The notes under the pieces were generated by a model. That model saw only the letters and a list, made by a program, of their open reading frames with translations. It made no database searches and had not been told where the DNA came from. The position numbers were made by a program, and so were the translations under genes. 64,000 nt of DNA from Ficedula albicollis (taxonomy: Eukaryota; Chordata; Aves; Passeriformes; Muscicapidae), in contig NC_021678.1 in NCBI RefSeq assembly GCF_000247815.1, positions 25,869,036 through 25,933,035 on the forward strand. The letters run 5' to 3'. Of this stretch, positions 13,064-25,905 are shown piece after piece (the stretch's first letter is position 1; each line of letters begins with the position of its first letter).

Positions 13064-16000
13064 TCAAGAATGTTTCACTGTGATATAAAGATCTGAATTG
13101 CTGAGGAATCATAATATTTTCCCCAATATTCAGGTTTTGATCAAAAGTGATAATACTGAACGTCCTAGATGCCTCATTGCACTTTGAAAATATTATGGTA
13201 CATGCAACCTCCCTAACAATACAGTGTGTACTGTTAGCACTGTGTAGTAAGTTGAATATTAAACATATCAGATTGACATCAGATATTCTTCATACAATCC
13301 AGAATAGTGTGAGGGTGCTATAGCAGAGAGTAAAACAGGTAGAGAAGAACCTAATTGTTGTTAAGGGAATTGGTTTTTTCAAGAGACTTTTAGACACTAT
13401 TTGGTCCTTTAACTTCTGGGATCAGTTAGTAGATGTCTGGAAGCACTAACCTGTGGGGCTGATGTTCTCACATCTGTGTCCTGGCTAGGACACAATCATT
13501 CACTGGTCAAAGGCATGAAAATTATTCCAACAAAAATATGAATGAACTACTCTGCGGTTCTATAATAAATGGTTTTTGAAAAAGGAGGAATAAGATTAGA
13601 ATGTTTCTATGGCAAATAACAGGCCACTTCCTTAGTATGCAAAGCATTTATTTTATGCAAGCTGTGTTTGTGTGGTTTCTCTGGACAGGAATCCAAAGCA
13701 GCTGTGCTTTTCTATTTGAATCCCTCCATAGGTTATAATGAAGCATGCTCCAAACTACTGAACAGCATTTAAGGCTCTATTTTTAATCTTGCCATTCTTG
13801 TCTTGTTCCAAACTGCCCAAGTTTTCTGTCTCATGGATATTAAGTTGACAACAGAATTAATAAAAAGAAGGAAGGGAGGAAAGGTAAAATCTTGTTATTC
13901 CATAATGCAGTCAAGCTTCCATTATTTTCCTCTTGTTAGCTGCACTGGAAGCAACTGCCCTCTCACTTTCCTCTGGTGTGAAGGGTATAAAAGTAGAAAA
14001 GTTCTCTCTAGACTGAAGAAGCAATCAGAGAGATAGAAAATGTCCAGAAACCATATCAACGTGGATAGAAAGGATATCTCCTAGATCCTATTGTGTGTTA
14101 TTCCAGAGTGTTTGCAAAAGGCTGAAGTCAAGTGAAGAATTAAGGGGGTCGGTTCATTGCCAGACTGCAAAACTGCTGCTATTAATGAAAAGACTCTGTT
14201 CTTAAAAAGAGACATTTTCTGGAATTGAGCATGCTGTTCTGAAAGAAAGAGTCTGAAGGCTTCATTTAGAGAGCACTGGTGTGAGGTGGTCTGTCTTTAC
14301 CAGATCTAAATGCCTGGGTGTGAAAATAGATGAAGTATATGGACTGGTTCTCAACACAAAATCATGCCTGCAAATTAGGAGTAAAATCATCCAGCAGCCC
14401 CAGCAGGGCTGGGTGCAGACAATGCTGATGGAGAAGAGAGCTGGAGCAGTGGCTGTCAGGATCCATCAGTGTCAGGGAATTGTCCTTGTCCTGCCCAGCT
14501 TGCCTGCCTTGCCCTGGGTGTCCCAGGGCTCCTCAGAGCTCCACTTCCCAACAGCTCCAAACCAGGAATCTGCTGCTCTGTGCTCTCCCACTTCTCTTCT
14601 CTCGCTGTGGATCTGATCTTGCAGGGAACCAGGAAGGATTTTCCGATCTGTGGAAGGCCCTGCACCATGCCAGGATAAGAACCTTGGGAGAGAGCAGCTG
14701 AGAACTTTGTGATGCAGAGGCCCTGGGCTGGTCTGAGCGCTTCCAAGAGAGCTCTGTCCATCCCTGTTGTGCTGCCTGTCTGCAGCACTGCCTCTCCACT
14801 GACAGCAGATTAGTTCCTGCTGTAGCTGCAAGGTCTGCACAGCTAAGGATATAAATTAGCATTTCATCATGCTTACCTGCCATACCTGACCTCATAAAAT
14901 CTCCATTTCTTTACAGTGTTTCTCTTTATTTTAGTGGCATTCTTCCCTTCAGCAGGCACAGGTTTTACCATCACAATATTGCATCTTATTCCCTGGAGCA
15001 TTTATAGAGTATGTGTCACAAGTTTAATGGACTGGGAACATAATTATTCTTATCATATTAAAACATTGACTGATGGCACTTGGCCATTTTTATTTTTTAA
15101 TTTTCTTCTTTTTTTTTTTAATAATGAATTGCAATATAAAAAATATTTTAAAATCCACCTCTACCTGGCAGGCCAGAATTCTTCTGTCAGCTACATCTCA
15201 AAATATCAAACATTACTGGCATTTTCTTTGAATTTCTTGCTGGGCGAGAAATGCCTGGGAGCAAACTGGAATGATCTTGTACCAGAAAGGGCTTATTCTC
15301 TGCTGGGATTTGTACATTTTTAGGGTGTTAATCTAATTTGCTGTATAATCTAATGATGATATTTCCATTTGATTGTAGAATTTACTTGGACAGTGGGAGA
15401 GGAAGGTTTCTAATATGTTTTGTACAAATATGAGATCAGACTTGACTGAAAGAGAACATGTGGCGTTGATGTGGAATTTTTTGTTATTGTTTTTTCAGAA
15501 AATATTTCTTTTTAAGTTACAGGTTTAGGCTGGTTGAATTGGTGGTACCAGGGGATAATTAGCAAAACCTTTCAGATAATAAGAATTAAAAAATAACAAC
15601 CTGAAAAATCAAAACTATTTAATCAGACATTTTCAAACAAATAAATACGTTTTCAAAAATGTTTGAAATATATACTCTGAAAATTGCCAGGAATGTAATT
15701 CATAGAGGAGTGAGAAGTGGGTTAAAGATACACCTCCACAAAAGAAAGGACAAAAATCTATTTCTCTAGAGGTAATTATAGCTGTCATTTGACTGATTTT
15801 TTTTTTTTTTGCTCTTTTTTTTCCTCACTGCATAACATTAAAATAAAAAATAATTGGAGATGGAATCCAAATATATAGATTTATGTAGGGTTTCAGAATC
15901 TGATATTTAGAATTAATAATTTGCTAAGTTACCTTGGGAGATCAGTGAAATTGCAAGCCCTACAGTGTGGCTGTGATCATGACATATACCTTAACAAATG

Positions 16001-18559
16001 AAGTTAATAACTATGCACTGATATATTGAGATTGTTCCCAAGGAGGCAGCCCCATGCTATTTTCTATTTTCTGGATGTGTTGCCTGCACGATTGAGTGTT
16101 GCCTTAGTCCTGAGATTTGTGGGGATGAATTCAAGTATATATGATAAATACTGCAGGTAATGTATGGCTGTGGGCTATACTTTTCTGCCTGAAGGATATC
16201 TACCAGCTACTGAAAGGCCTTGTAAGTTGAAGTAGAAACCCAGAGGAAACTGTCAAAATAATTTAAAAGCGTTATGTGCGTTCATCCATGTTGTCAGAAA
16301 ACATTTATTTTTCCCCCATGCCTGCTGTTATAGTTCAGGGACATGGTTCATTCTGGCTAACTAGGTGAAGCCATCCCCAAGGAGGTGGGCACTGTTTATG
16401 AGCAGAAACTCCCTTCACACCAGCTTTCACCTCTGAAAATGTCATTGGCAGTCCCCAGAAGGAAGACAAGCCTGGAACGTGGCAGCACTAAGGAGAAGTG
16501 GGAACAGGGCAGGATATGCATCTTCTGACTGAAAATACTGATGTGAAATCAGAAGAAGAAGTGTCAGGTCCAACCTCTCACTGGTATCAAATGCAAATGG
16601 AGCTGCTGGATTTTTTTATCAGGTATACAGAAACCTCTGACCTTCCCTATTTTCCTGGGAGGCAGTGAATAGGGAGGCAGTGAATTACATTATACAAAAC
16701 AAGCAGCTTTAATTCTGCTGGGATGGCTCAATGTATATTAACATTAATGAGCTTGAAAAGAAGGGAAAGAAGAGGAGAGAAAAGAGGTGTCCTTGCTCTA
16801 CCTCTTCCCACCTCAACATGATTTCCCTTTATGGCCTTTTCACCTCAGCATCCTTATTTGTCTGTCTGTAGATGAATCTGGGACTCTACTAAACAATATT
16901 CCAGAAGGGAGTTGATGACAATATTTTTTATTTCCCATGGTGCTGGTTGCCTCACCACTCCACAGCTAATGAACAGAAAAGGCTACTTCAGTATTCACAT
17001 CTCAGAAACTCATGAAATGTAAGTGTCTTGGCTGAGTTTGGGGTGTTTTGTAATTATAATGCAGAACAATCCTTTTTCACTTTCCCTTTTGACTAAAACA
17101 TGCAGACTGGGATTAATTTATTTCCTTATCTGATTGAGAAACAGCAGTTCTAGTCCTCCTCTAAGTGATCTTCAAAGGAGTGTGGTCATTCACAAGTCAG
17201 CAAAAAGATTCTGGCTGGCCTGCTCCACTAATGTGTCTCTCCTACTGCACAAATTATTTGCAACTATTTTTTTTCCTTTTACCAAAGAAGATTGTCAAAA
17301 TGTTTTTGCCCCATCTATCACCTATGACTTCATATTTTCAGATTTCAGAGTTTCATTTGCAAATATGGTTTTTTTCACTGCTGGAACAGTTCTGCAGTCC
17401 GGTGGCAGTACCTGGAGCAACAATATAACACATCTAATGAGCACATCGGTATTTCTAGCTGTTAAGCAGGATTTGGAAATCTTTCCTGCTTACCTAACAC
17501 ACTCTTTGAAGAAACATCTATCTAATGAAAGCAAAAAGAAAGTGTCTTGGACACTGGACCTCTTCCCAGAAAATGGCCAAAGTGAGCTTTGCTCCCTCTG
17601 AACAGGCTGCTGAGGGAGAGCCATGCTTTCCCTGGAGGAAAGAAGACTGCCCCACCGTGATGGTCATGCTTTAGCTGTCAGGCTGTAGAGCAGCAAGTCA
17701 GAGTTAGTCACAAACTACTGCTGCTTGAGTTTACAAAATGCTCCTGCAGCTGGCCTCAGGCTTGGGAAGCATTTTCTTCTGCTCCTCTTCCTTTCCGTGA
17801 GCGTGGTACATGGGGGCAGAGTGGTCCTGCAGAATTCTCTTCCCTCTTACAGTTATCCACACATCCACAGCTGCTCAGTCCTCAGAAAGAAAGAAAGAAA
17901 GAGAGCACTGGGTTAATACAACTGCTGGAGGTGTCTAAAGGAACTCACGTGCCTAAATTATTGATAGGTGATTGCAGGCATTTGTGTAAAATAGACACAC
18001 ATACACTTCTAAGTTTAATGCCAGCGGTTAAATATTAATGATTCTTTTATTAAAAAAGCTTTTTATCAATTTAGCTCTGGTTATAGGATCCTGGAGGCAA
18101 GAAAAAGGCATATGGAACCATTAGGATTTTCTGGGTGATTAGGGATGCTCTATGCACATGAGAGTAATCCCAGTCTCAAATTTCTGTCCTCAGAATAAGG
18201 GAAGAGGGACAAACGATTCCTTGGCAGCCACGGCACGCTGCCAGAGGAGCAGACTAAGAGGGCATGGAGTCCTTTGCAGATTGTCTCTGGGGTTCTGCAT
18301 GCACAGATTGAAAACAAAGCAAGCTACACACAGCAGGCACATCCAGAGGGGATGGAGGATTTACCTCTTGCAGTCCATCTCAGTGCTGCTGCTCTGGCTG
18401 TAGTTTTGGGCTGGCTCCATTCACACAATGCCCGAGCAGGGTCTTTGCCAGTCTAGCAATTGCCAGGGATCTGCAGCTCCCAACGACTTCCAGCTAACAC
18501 AAAACTTCAACGCTGTGCTAAAGTTTGCAGCTCCGGGGGATTTTAGCCAGTAGGGCTTG

Positions 18560-18860
18560 TTGTTTGCTTTTGTTTTTTTTCTAATGCAATTAACAGCACT
18601 ATCCATTTGTCCCTGGAATGCTTTCCTGCACCGCACTATCCTGCCATGCTGGTGTTTTTACTGCAGTGTCTAGTTAATTAGCACTCGGTCTGTCTTCCTG
18701 ATACTTTGGTTCCAGTCTCATTACATTATGCAAATCTGCATCTTGCTGAATCTGCCACGTTTTAGACCACATGCTGAAATAATCAAAACCCCTTTGCATC
18801 CCATTGTTGTTGTCCTTTCTATTTCTGGGTTTTATTAATTTCTGTGCGGGTGTGTGCATG
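18560..18860. promoter_or_regulatory. Candidate non-coding regulatory segment with an octamer motif
   Basis: The segment contains a perfect POU octamer ATGCAAAT (18728-18735), a TAATTA-type core (TTAATTAGC, near 18675) and little low-complexity sequence. It sits some 31 kb downstream of SORCS1. Regulatory function is inference only. Confidence 0.25.
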
Positions 18861-21309
18861 TGCGTTTTCTAATTTAGAAGCAATTGAAATCTTAATTTCA
18901 CTTCTCACATAAACTGTAGCATTGTCATTCTGAAATGACCAGGTTTCTTTCCCTAAATGTTTCTGCCTGAACCTCCTATTTTTCGATAAATATTTATCAT
19001 TTTAATACTGAGTGGCATCTTCCCTCATTCATTGGTGACAGGGTTTTTTGTCCCAGACAGAAATATCTGGAATGGGCTGTGGATCTAGTCTTATGAAGTG
19101 AAGCAAAAAAAGAAAAAAAACAAACCACACATTATTTCAGTATCTAAGAGATAAATATTAAACTGTAAAATAAACTTGGTACTAGCAAGAAATTTAAGCT
19201 TAAATAAACAACTCTGGTAAAGCAAATAAATAAATTTAAATAATACAATAATATAATTTATAACAAATTTAAAAAAAAAGTTAAAGAATAAAAAATACTA
19301 AAATTATTTGCAATCATGTCTCCAGTGTGCTAGTAGTGTTCAAAATACCTGAGAAAATGAACATCTCATTCAAGGACTTTTTCAGTCAGAAATGCTTATA
19401 GACATTGTTGCACACATTCCCTCTGAAAGACTAAAATCTTGAGGAGGGCTTCATAACTGAAATTGCTTTTTTATCATGAAAAGTTGAAACAAGTTTCTTG
19501 GCAGCCTGCTGAACTGTAGGAAATCCAATATTCTGCTGATTTTTGGTTGTCAATCACATGCCATTACAAGATTGGTGGGATTAGGATCAGCAGGATAACT
19601 GGGACTGCAGCTAAACTTGCATTTTGTAGTGCCACAGTGCTTTGCTTTGTCAGTAATGATGACTGCACCTAGGAAAACACACAGCTTTAAAATATGGCTA
19701 ATGCAGAAAATCATCTGTCCATCACAAATGTGAGTTAGACCTGTTTCCTACAAGCAGATCTCTTAATTAGCAGTGCTTTGACCCTCAGAGAGCAGCAGAT
19801 GCTGGGTGAGAAGGTGCTGCCTGTTCTGCAGCCAGGGTGGTGCTGGAGGGAAGGGAAACAGGCAATGCAATTCCCTCTCCCACAGTCAGGAGCAAGGACT
19901 GCAGCCTTCTGTCTTCCTTACTGGTACCCAACAGCATCCTCTCATTGTCTGGACCTTGGCAGTATCAAAGTAGTACTTGTTTCTTCTTTCTTCTGCTTCT
20001 GAGCTGCTACAAGAGATGCAGTATTTTGAAGGAAAAGATGAAACAAATTTCATTTCCTTATTTGTCTTACTAGAATCTCTCTGAACAAAATGGATCAATC
20101 TGCTAATTACAAGTCAGCTTACACTCCGAGATTCAGAGATTAAAGAGAAATGTTTACTGTGAGAGGAGATTTTTCCTGCACCTCCTGCCCTGAGAAAGCT
20201 GGAGGGCACACTAAAGGAGTGCAATTGAGTGAAATGATGTAGAAAACACTACATGTTGGAAATTCGCAGTGATCTTTGGTGATGAAATCAACAAGAGCAG
20301 TGGAAACCAGAAAAAAAATTATGATTTGCTAATTCTCTGAACTGGTATGACCCTATTTCCAACTCCAGCAGACAGTTCAGACATTTCAATGCAGATTGCA
20401 TCTGTGACATCTCACCATGGGAGACTGGAAATTCCAAGCAGGAGCTCATAAGGGCACTCTGAGCTGGTCATGAGTACACTAAGACAAGATTTGATGAAAA
20501 GCATGTGTAATAATTTCTTTGAGAAACACAAGTTCAGCTTCCATCTTATGTAGTTGTCTAGGGAAGCCTAAATGTTTAAGAATAATTAAGAGATATGAGA
20601 ATCTTAATTATTGTCTCCACCATAACTCTATCACAGCTGACGTATAATGGAAGTTTCAGAGATAGCACAAACAGATAAGTTTCTCAATAGAGTAGTTTCT
20701 TAAAAGGCTGGTTAAAAGTTTTCAAAGAGGACAGTTCATGCTTTTCTTTTGTGTTCAATCTTTCATAGAGGAAAGCTTTTTAAAACTTGTACATTCTGAT
20801 TGATACAAGGAAAACATAAGGAACACCCGGATTCTGATTTTGATATTTTCCTTAATATCTTTTTGCTTAAAAAAAAATAAAAATTGGTGTGTTATCTTTC
20901 ACACAGGATTTGATACTGTTGACTTTTCTGATGCATTAGGGAAATGAGTTAAAACTCGTAAGGCATTTGAGATCTCATGTGCAGCTCTTCCAAGAAGTCT
21001 CTGAGGGTGTTGAGGCTGAACTGAATACCCTTGGCTCCTTTAGAAGCCTCTCTCAAGGATCAGAATTGGAATCCACTTTCAGGCATTGTCACTCTTTTGT
21101 TCTTAGTGACCTTCTGCAGATATGAGAGATCTGATTACATCTGATTTAGAGATCTGATTATTGACTTTACAGTTGACAGTATGCACTTGCTGCCAGGGTC
21201 TGGGCAACTCTCCTATCCAGATGAACAGTTTCTCATCAAGGGAGATGATAAAGAGGAGGGGGAAAACAAAAAGACAAATGAACCCTTGGCCAACTTATTG
21301 AGTGGAGCT

Positions 21310-21620
21310 GGGGTTCTGACAGAAGTAGTTAATTAGGTAATAATTTATTCGCTGATTATCAGCACTGCCTGCCTAAAACTACAGTGCAGCCCTTGTATTG
21401 GAGCAAGCAGAGTGTAACTTTATAGTATACTTGTGTTGTCAATTACCTGCCTAATAGGCTTGTAATTGAAACAACTATTATCATGCAGTTCCCATAATAA
21501 GTAAAAATTACTGTAAAATAATGCATGAAGCCCCACCAACTCTGTGGAGAGCATGTATAAATCATGTAATCAACAGCAGCTTACTTTGTGAATCCCAAAA
21601 ATTGATTAAAAATAATTACA
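21310..21620. promoter_or_regulatory. Candidate non-coding regulatory segment, TAAT-dense
   Basis: Many homeodomain cores occur (GTTAATTAGG, AATAATTTATT, CAATTACC, GTAATTGAAA, CATGTAATC) with no reading frame or repeat. It has the look of a conserved developmental enhancer, but I cannot test conservation. Confidence 0.25.
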
Positions 21621-22398
21621 CTTCCCTGAGGAACTCTTTACAGAAGCATCTCTAAAATTCAGGAACTTTCGGATGAGGGTCTGGGCTTTTAAAGTCAAAT
21701 CTCAAGCCTATGAACTCAATAACTCATGAATGTTTGGACCAGGGCTTTAAAAGTCAAAGCATGCCCAGATCTTATGCATTATATCACATGCTGAACTTCA
21801 CTGACAACAAAAGGAAAAAACAGGTCTGAAGCCAACCTCCCTGGCTGCCTTCCCTGTGGCAGAGTGGTGTTCATCTGTCTGGTGTCACCTGCTCCATAAC
21901 TTCCCCTATCAAACTGCTTGGAATGGGGAGAGAACAGACTCAGGTGGCTGATACTTATTTCACTCCATCTGTTTCTGGTGAAGCTGTGGAGTCAGGATGA
22001 CCTGAGAAGTTCAAGGAAGCACATCAGCTTTGCATCCTTCCCACAGCCCAGCTGAGTTGAGAAAGCAATCAGAGGCCAGGTAAAACACCAAAGGGGTTAG
22101 GATGCAGAGAGATTTAGGTATCTTACTGTCTAGAGGACTACGGTTTTAACATAATCCTCACAAATTTGGCCACTAACCAGATTAAGACACAGAATTCCTT
22201 GAAGGAAATAGAATTGCACACCCTTCAACTTCTTGTGATAAACACTTGAAATGTGCTGCAGATTTCCTTCCTGGCAGACACTGTTCCTAACTCTGAAGAC
22301 AAAAATTATCTGCACTGGTGAGCCAATTGGTGAATCAGGCATATATTCATCTTATTGCTAATGTTATTAGGAGCATATTGCATTCTGAGGACAGAGAA

Positions 22399-22510
22399 AA
22401 AGAAAACATACTTATTCCCCAGGCAGAAATATTGACAAGAAATCCTGACCTTTCAAAGAAAACATTCTTATTCCCCAAGCAGAAATATTGATAAGAAATC
22501 CTGACCTTTC
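22399..22510. repeat. 56-bp tandem duplication, older
   Basis: AGAAAACATACTTATTCCCC at 22401 and a matching copy at 22457 share the period through AATCCTGACCTTTC. About four differences make it older than the other duplications. Confidence 0.88.
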
Positions 22511-24668
22511 TTGGTTTATTTAAGTCATTTAACTAGCCACTCTTCACACCATATAGCAGCTAAGTTAGCTCAAGAGAAACTTGGGACAGCTTTCCTCATG
22601 AAAACCCGAAGAGTTAGAGACTGACTACTTGAAAGTAACCCTGATGAAACAGCATGACCTCTTTCACTTTCTTCCCTCTATTTTAATACCTTCATTTAAG
22701 TGAGAAGATTTGACTTTATAGAATATTCACTGTTGCTCAAAAATAAAAGACTTCCATCCCCAAATCTTTATGATTAAACAGAATGCCTTATTCTGCCTCG
22801 GTCTAATTTGTATAATAAATTAGCCATTTCACTGTAGATTCCTAAATGATAGTTGAGCCAGTTATCAAATTCTACTTCTTACTGCAAAACTAATTCTTAG
22901 CTTCAAATATCTCCTGGGTGTATACATTAGACTTTGATTTTTCCTGTTTATCCTAATAGAATCTCCTACATGCATCTCTTACCTGTAGAAGGACAGCAGA
23001 TTTATTTTCTTTCTGCAGCATTTAAGTCAGTATTTCTGCTGTCACCACACACCTCCACCGAGGTCGTTCAGCTGAGTGGGGACTATTTTCAGGTCAGTTA
23101 TATCCAATTAAACCCTCCAATTAAATCCTCCATGCCTTCATCTTTTCCTGTGCTCTTGCACATCACAGGACCGTGCTCTGAGCTCTCAGATGGGCTCTCC
23201 CTGGAGATGTGGCCTCCAGAGCCAGCCTTTCACTGCACCACACTTCTCCAGCTTCACCTGCATCTCAAGTGTGCCTTCAGAGACACAGCGCACAACAAAG
23301 GAAATTCAGACAGAGAATAAGGCCTTAACAGAGCCCAGAAATGCAGTATTGAGGAGTCTGGAGAGTGGAATCTTCCAGAAAGCAGCCAAGTGCTGGTAAG
23401 TTCTTGGTCAGGTCCTTTCCCCACCTACTTAGAGGGATGTGGATTCCTGTTTTATGGCAGCTCTCCCTGTAGTTGTGCTCCCTGCACCAGAAGTATTCAA
23501 CTGGAAAACCAAGTTCTTCCTAAGATCAACATGGAAATTTAGCTCCTATACCTACCCTCAACTCACAGATCTTGCAGCTGGCTGCATAAAAGCTTTTCTT
23601 CCTCAGATGTGCCACAGAAACCAGAAACTCTCTAGGGCTAGGGCAGTAGCCTGCTGTGTGTCTTTGGTGGGGACAATTGCTTGCAGAAATACAATTTGCA
23701 GCTTGGTCATGAGCAGTGGAGATCTTCCCAAAGTGTCATGAAAAGCAAATGTTCTGCATAATCTGATACAAGCATATAAAATGCTGTCACAGGATGTTTG
23801 CTTAAATGCTTGATATTTCAAAGCTTTCCACAGCACATATTTGAACAACCAAAGAATATCAGGACCTTTGTCTTGGCTGGGTCTTGCATTATTCCATTAT
23901 TAATCCTGTTTGTTGTAGCCCATTCTTTAAGCATCTTGTGCCAAGTTCTGATGGGAAGGTGGGAAGTGAAAATAGGACAGATTTGTGAGCTCACCCATTT
24001 GTGGCATTTGCCTCTCTCAGGCAAAGAGTGGCCTGAACCTTTCCCAATGTCCAGCCCTTGCAACTGGGCAGAGACCACTGAACAGAGAAGGAGGAAGTTG
24101 CTAATGCAGCTTGGTTGTGAGCAAACAGCTGCAGAAGGTTTTGTCCTGAAGGAAAAGGAAGGATCTCCTACAATAGCTGTAGCTCTAGGTGTAGATGCAG
24201 AGTAGATGCAGATCAGGGATGCTCTGACCTTCCTTGGAAGCCTGTTCCACATCCCAATCCCCTGGCAGCTTGCACTTAGCTCCCAGCTATGATCCTGTTT
24301 GTCCCACACTGCCCAGAGGAGCACAGCTGTCTTATTTATCTCATTTAAACTTTCTCCAGTTGCTGCAGCACTTCTCTCTGAAAACCCCTTTGTCAATATC
24401 TCTTCTAGTGCACTGGGATGGATATAATAGTCCAGGTGCAGCCACAGCCAAGCTGTACAGAGGAAAATTATTGGCTTTTTTTTCCCTCCATAATGTAATG
24501 TCTCTCTGACCATAGCCTAAGATTGCATCCCCTTCCTTTTTCTGCTCTGACATTGCAAATTCATCTATGATTTCTCTACTGCTAGCCCTCAATCTCTGTC
24601 AACAGCACTGCTTCATTCCATGGAATATAGCATTAATTTGTTAGTGTTTATAGCCCAGGGAGTGCTAT

Positions 24669-24715
24669 TGTGTGAGAGGTTGGACTAGATCATGTAGAGA
24701 CAATATAATATCATT
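24669..24715 (+). mobile_element. Possible decayed CR1 tail
   Basis: GTGTGAGAGGTTGGACTAGATCATG resembles the CR1 3' phrase around 'gaggttggactagatgatc', but the terminal ATTCTATG repeat is gone. The match is too short to be firm. Confidence 0.35.
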
Positions 24716-24975
24716 GGCAGCCAGACAAAGACAATTCAAAAATAGAAGGGAAAGGAGGAACAGAAGACAAAATTTTATGAGTAATAGATCCTTTATTTCT
24801 GTGGTAGACCAAAGATTAAAAAAACTGCTTACAGTTTAATGGCAAAAAACTTTTAAAAACACAAATACAAATTCTAAAAATGGTAAAATACTCATTTTAA
24901 ACCTGTCTGAGATATTTTTTTAAACTTGGAATTAATAGTTCTGAGATTTTTCCTTTTCTCTTGATTTATGTTCTT

Positions 24976-25315
<340 letters not shown>

Positions 25316-25491
25316 TTCTTTTACTGTGACATAATAATGTAAAAATCTCTTTTCAAGATAAAATATTTTTAGCTTTTAAACTGTTTGTTTACATCCTTTG
25401 ATGAATAAAATTCAGTTCAAAGATAAAATTTGTAATTATATTTTATATATATTTTCAAAATGTCTTCTTTTTAGTTAACACTATTAATCAA

Positions 25492-25905
25492 ATTAATATT
25501 GGTAGTAAAGTTACAGTCCAGTTTTTACTTTCTTCAAAACCAGTTTTGGGAAACCTGACTGTTAAATGGTTGTCCACTGAAATATGTAATACATGATCAG
25601 AGAGAAAGAAACTGAAGTGCTGAATGTGCAACGGGCAAGAAGGGAAGAATCAAAGGGAAGGGATCAGAGAGAAAGAAACTGAAGTGCTGAATGCGCAACG
25701 GGCAAAAAGGGAAGAATCAAAGGGAAGAGGGAAGATTAATATTGGTAGTAAAGTTACAGTCCAGTTTTTACTTTCTTCAAAACCAGTTTTGGGAAACCTG
25801 ACTGTTAAATGGTTGTCCACTGAAATATGTAATACATGATCAGAGAGAAAGAAACTGAAGTGCTGAATGTGCAACGGGCAAGAAGGGAAGAATCAAAGGG
25901 AAGGA
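25492..25905. repeat. Nested tandem duplications (243-bp and 67-bp periods)
   Basis: ATTAATATTGGTAGTAAAGT begins at 25492 and at 25735 (period 243). Inside, GATCAGAGAGAAAGAAACTG begins at 25595, 25662 and 25838, so the first large unit carries a 67-bp sub-duplication that the second lacks. Copies differ by a base or two. This lies about 180 bp from the 338-nt C tract. Confidence 0.92.

Larger units (their letters stand above)
13064..24969. other. Intergenic, no gene seen
   Basis: About 12 kb of unique sequence with poly-T runs (15100, 15800), the 56-bp duplication and two TAAT/octamer-rich segments listed separately. Open frames at 17134-17601 (155 codons) and, on the minus strand, 24513-23818 (231 codons) show no known domain. 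Confidence 0.55.

Noticed and set aside
14456..14895. Overlapping frames of 110-122 codons on both strands
   Set aside because: The region is locally GC-richer, which lengthens chance frames; no homology recognised and all strands are equally open.
17134..17601. 155-codon plus-strand frame
   Set aside because: It opens from a TTG, has no recognisable domain and no flanking exon structure.
23818..24513. 231-codon minus-strand frame, the longest not caused by a repeat
   Set aside because: No domain, family similarity or splice context recognised; low-GC intergenic surroundings. I also considered decayed CR1 interior, but the match was too weak to call.
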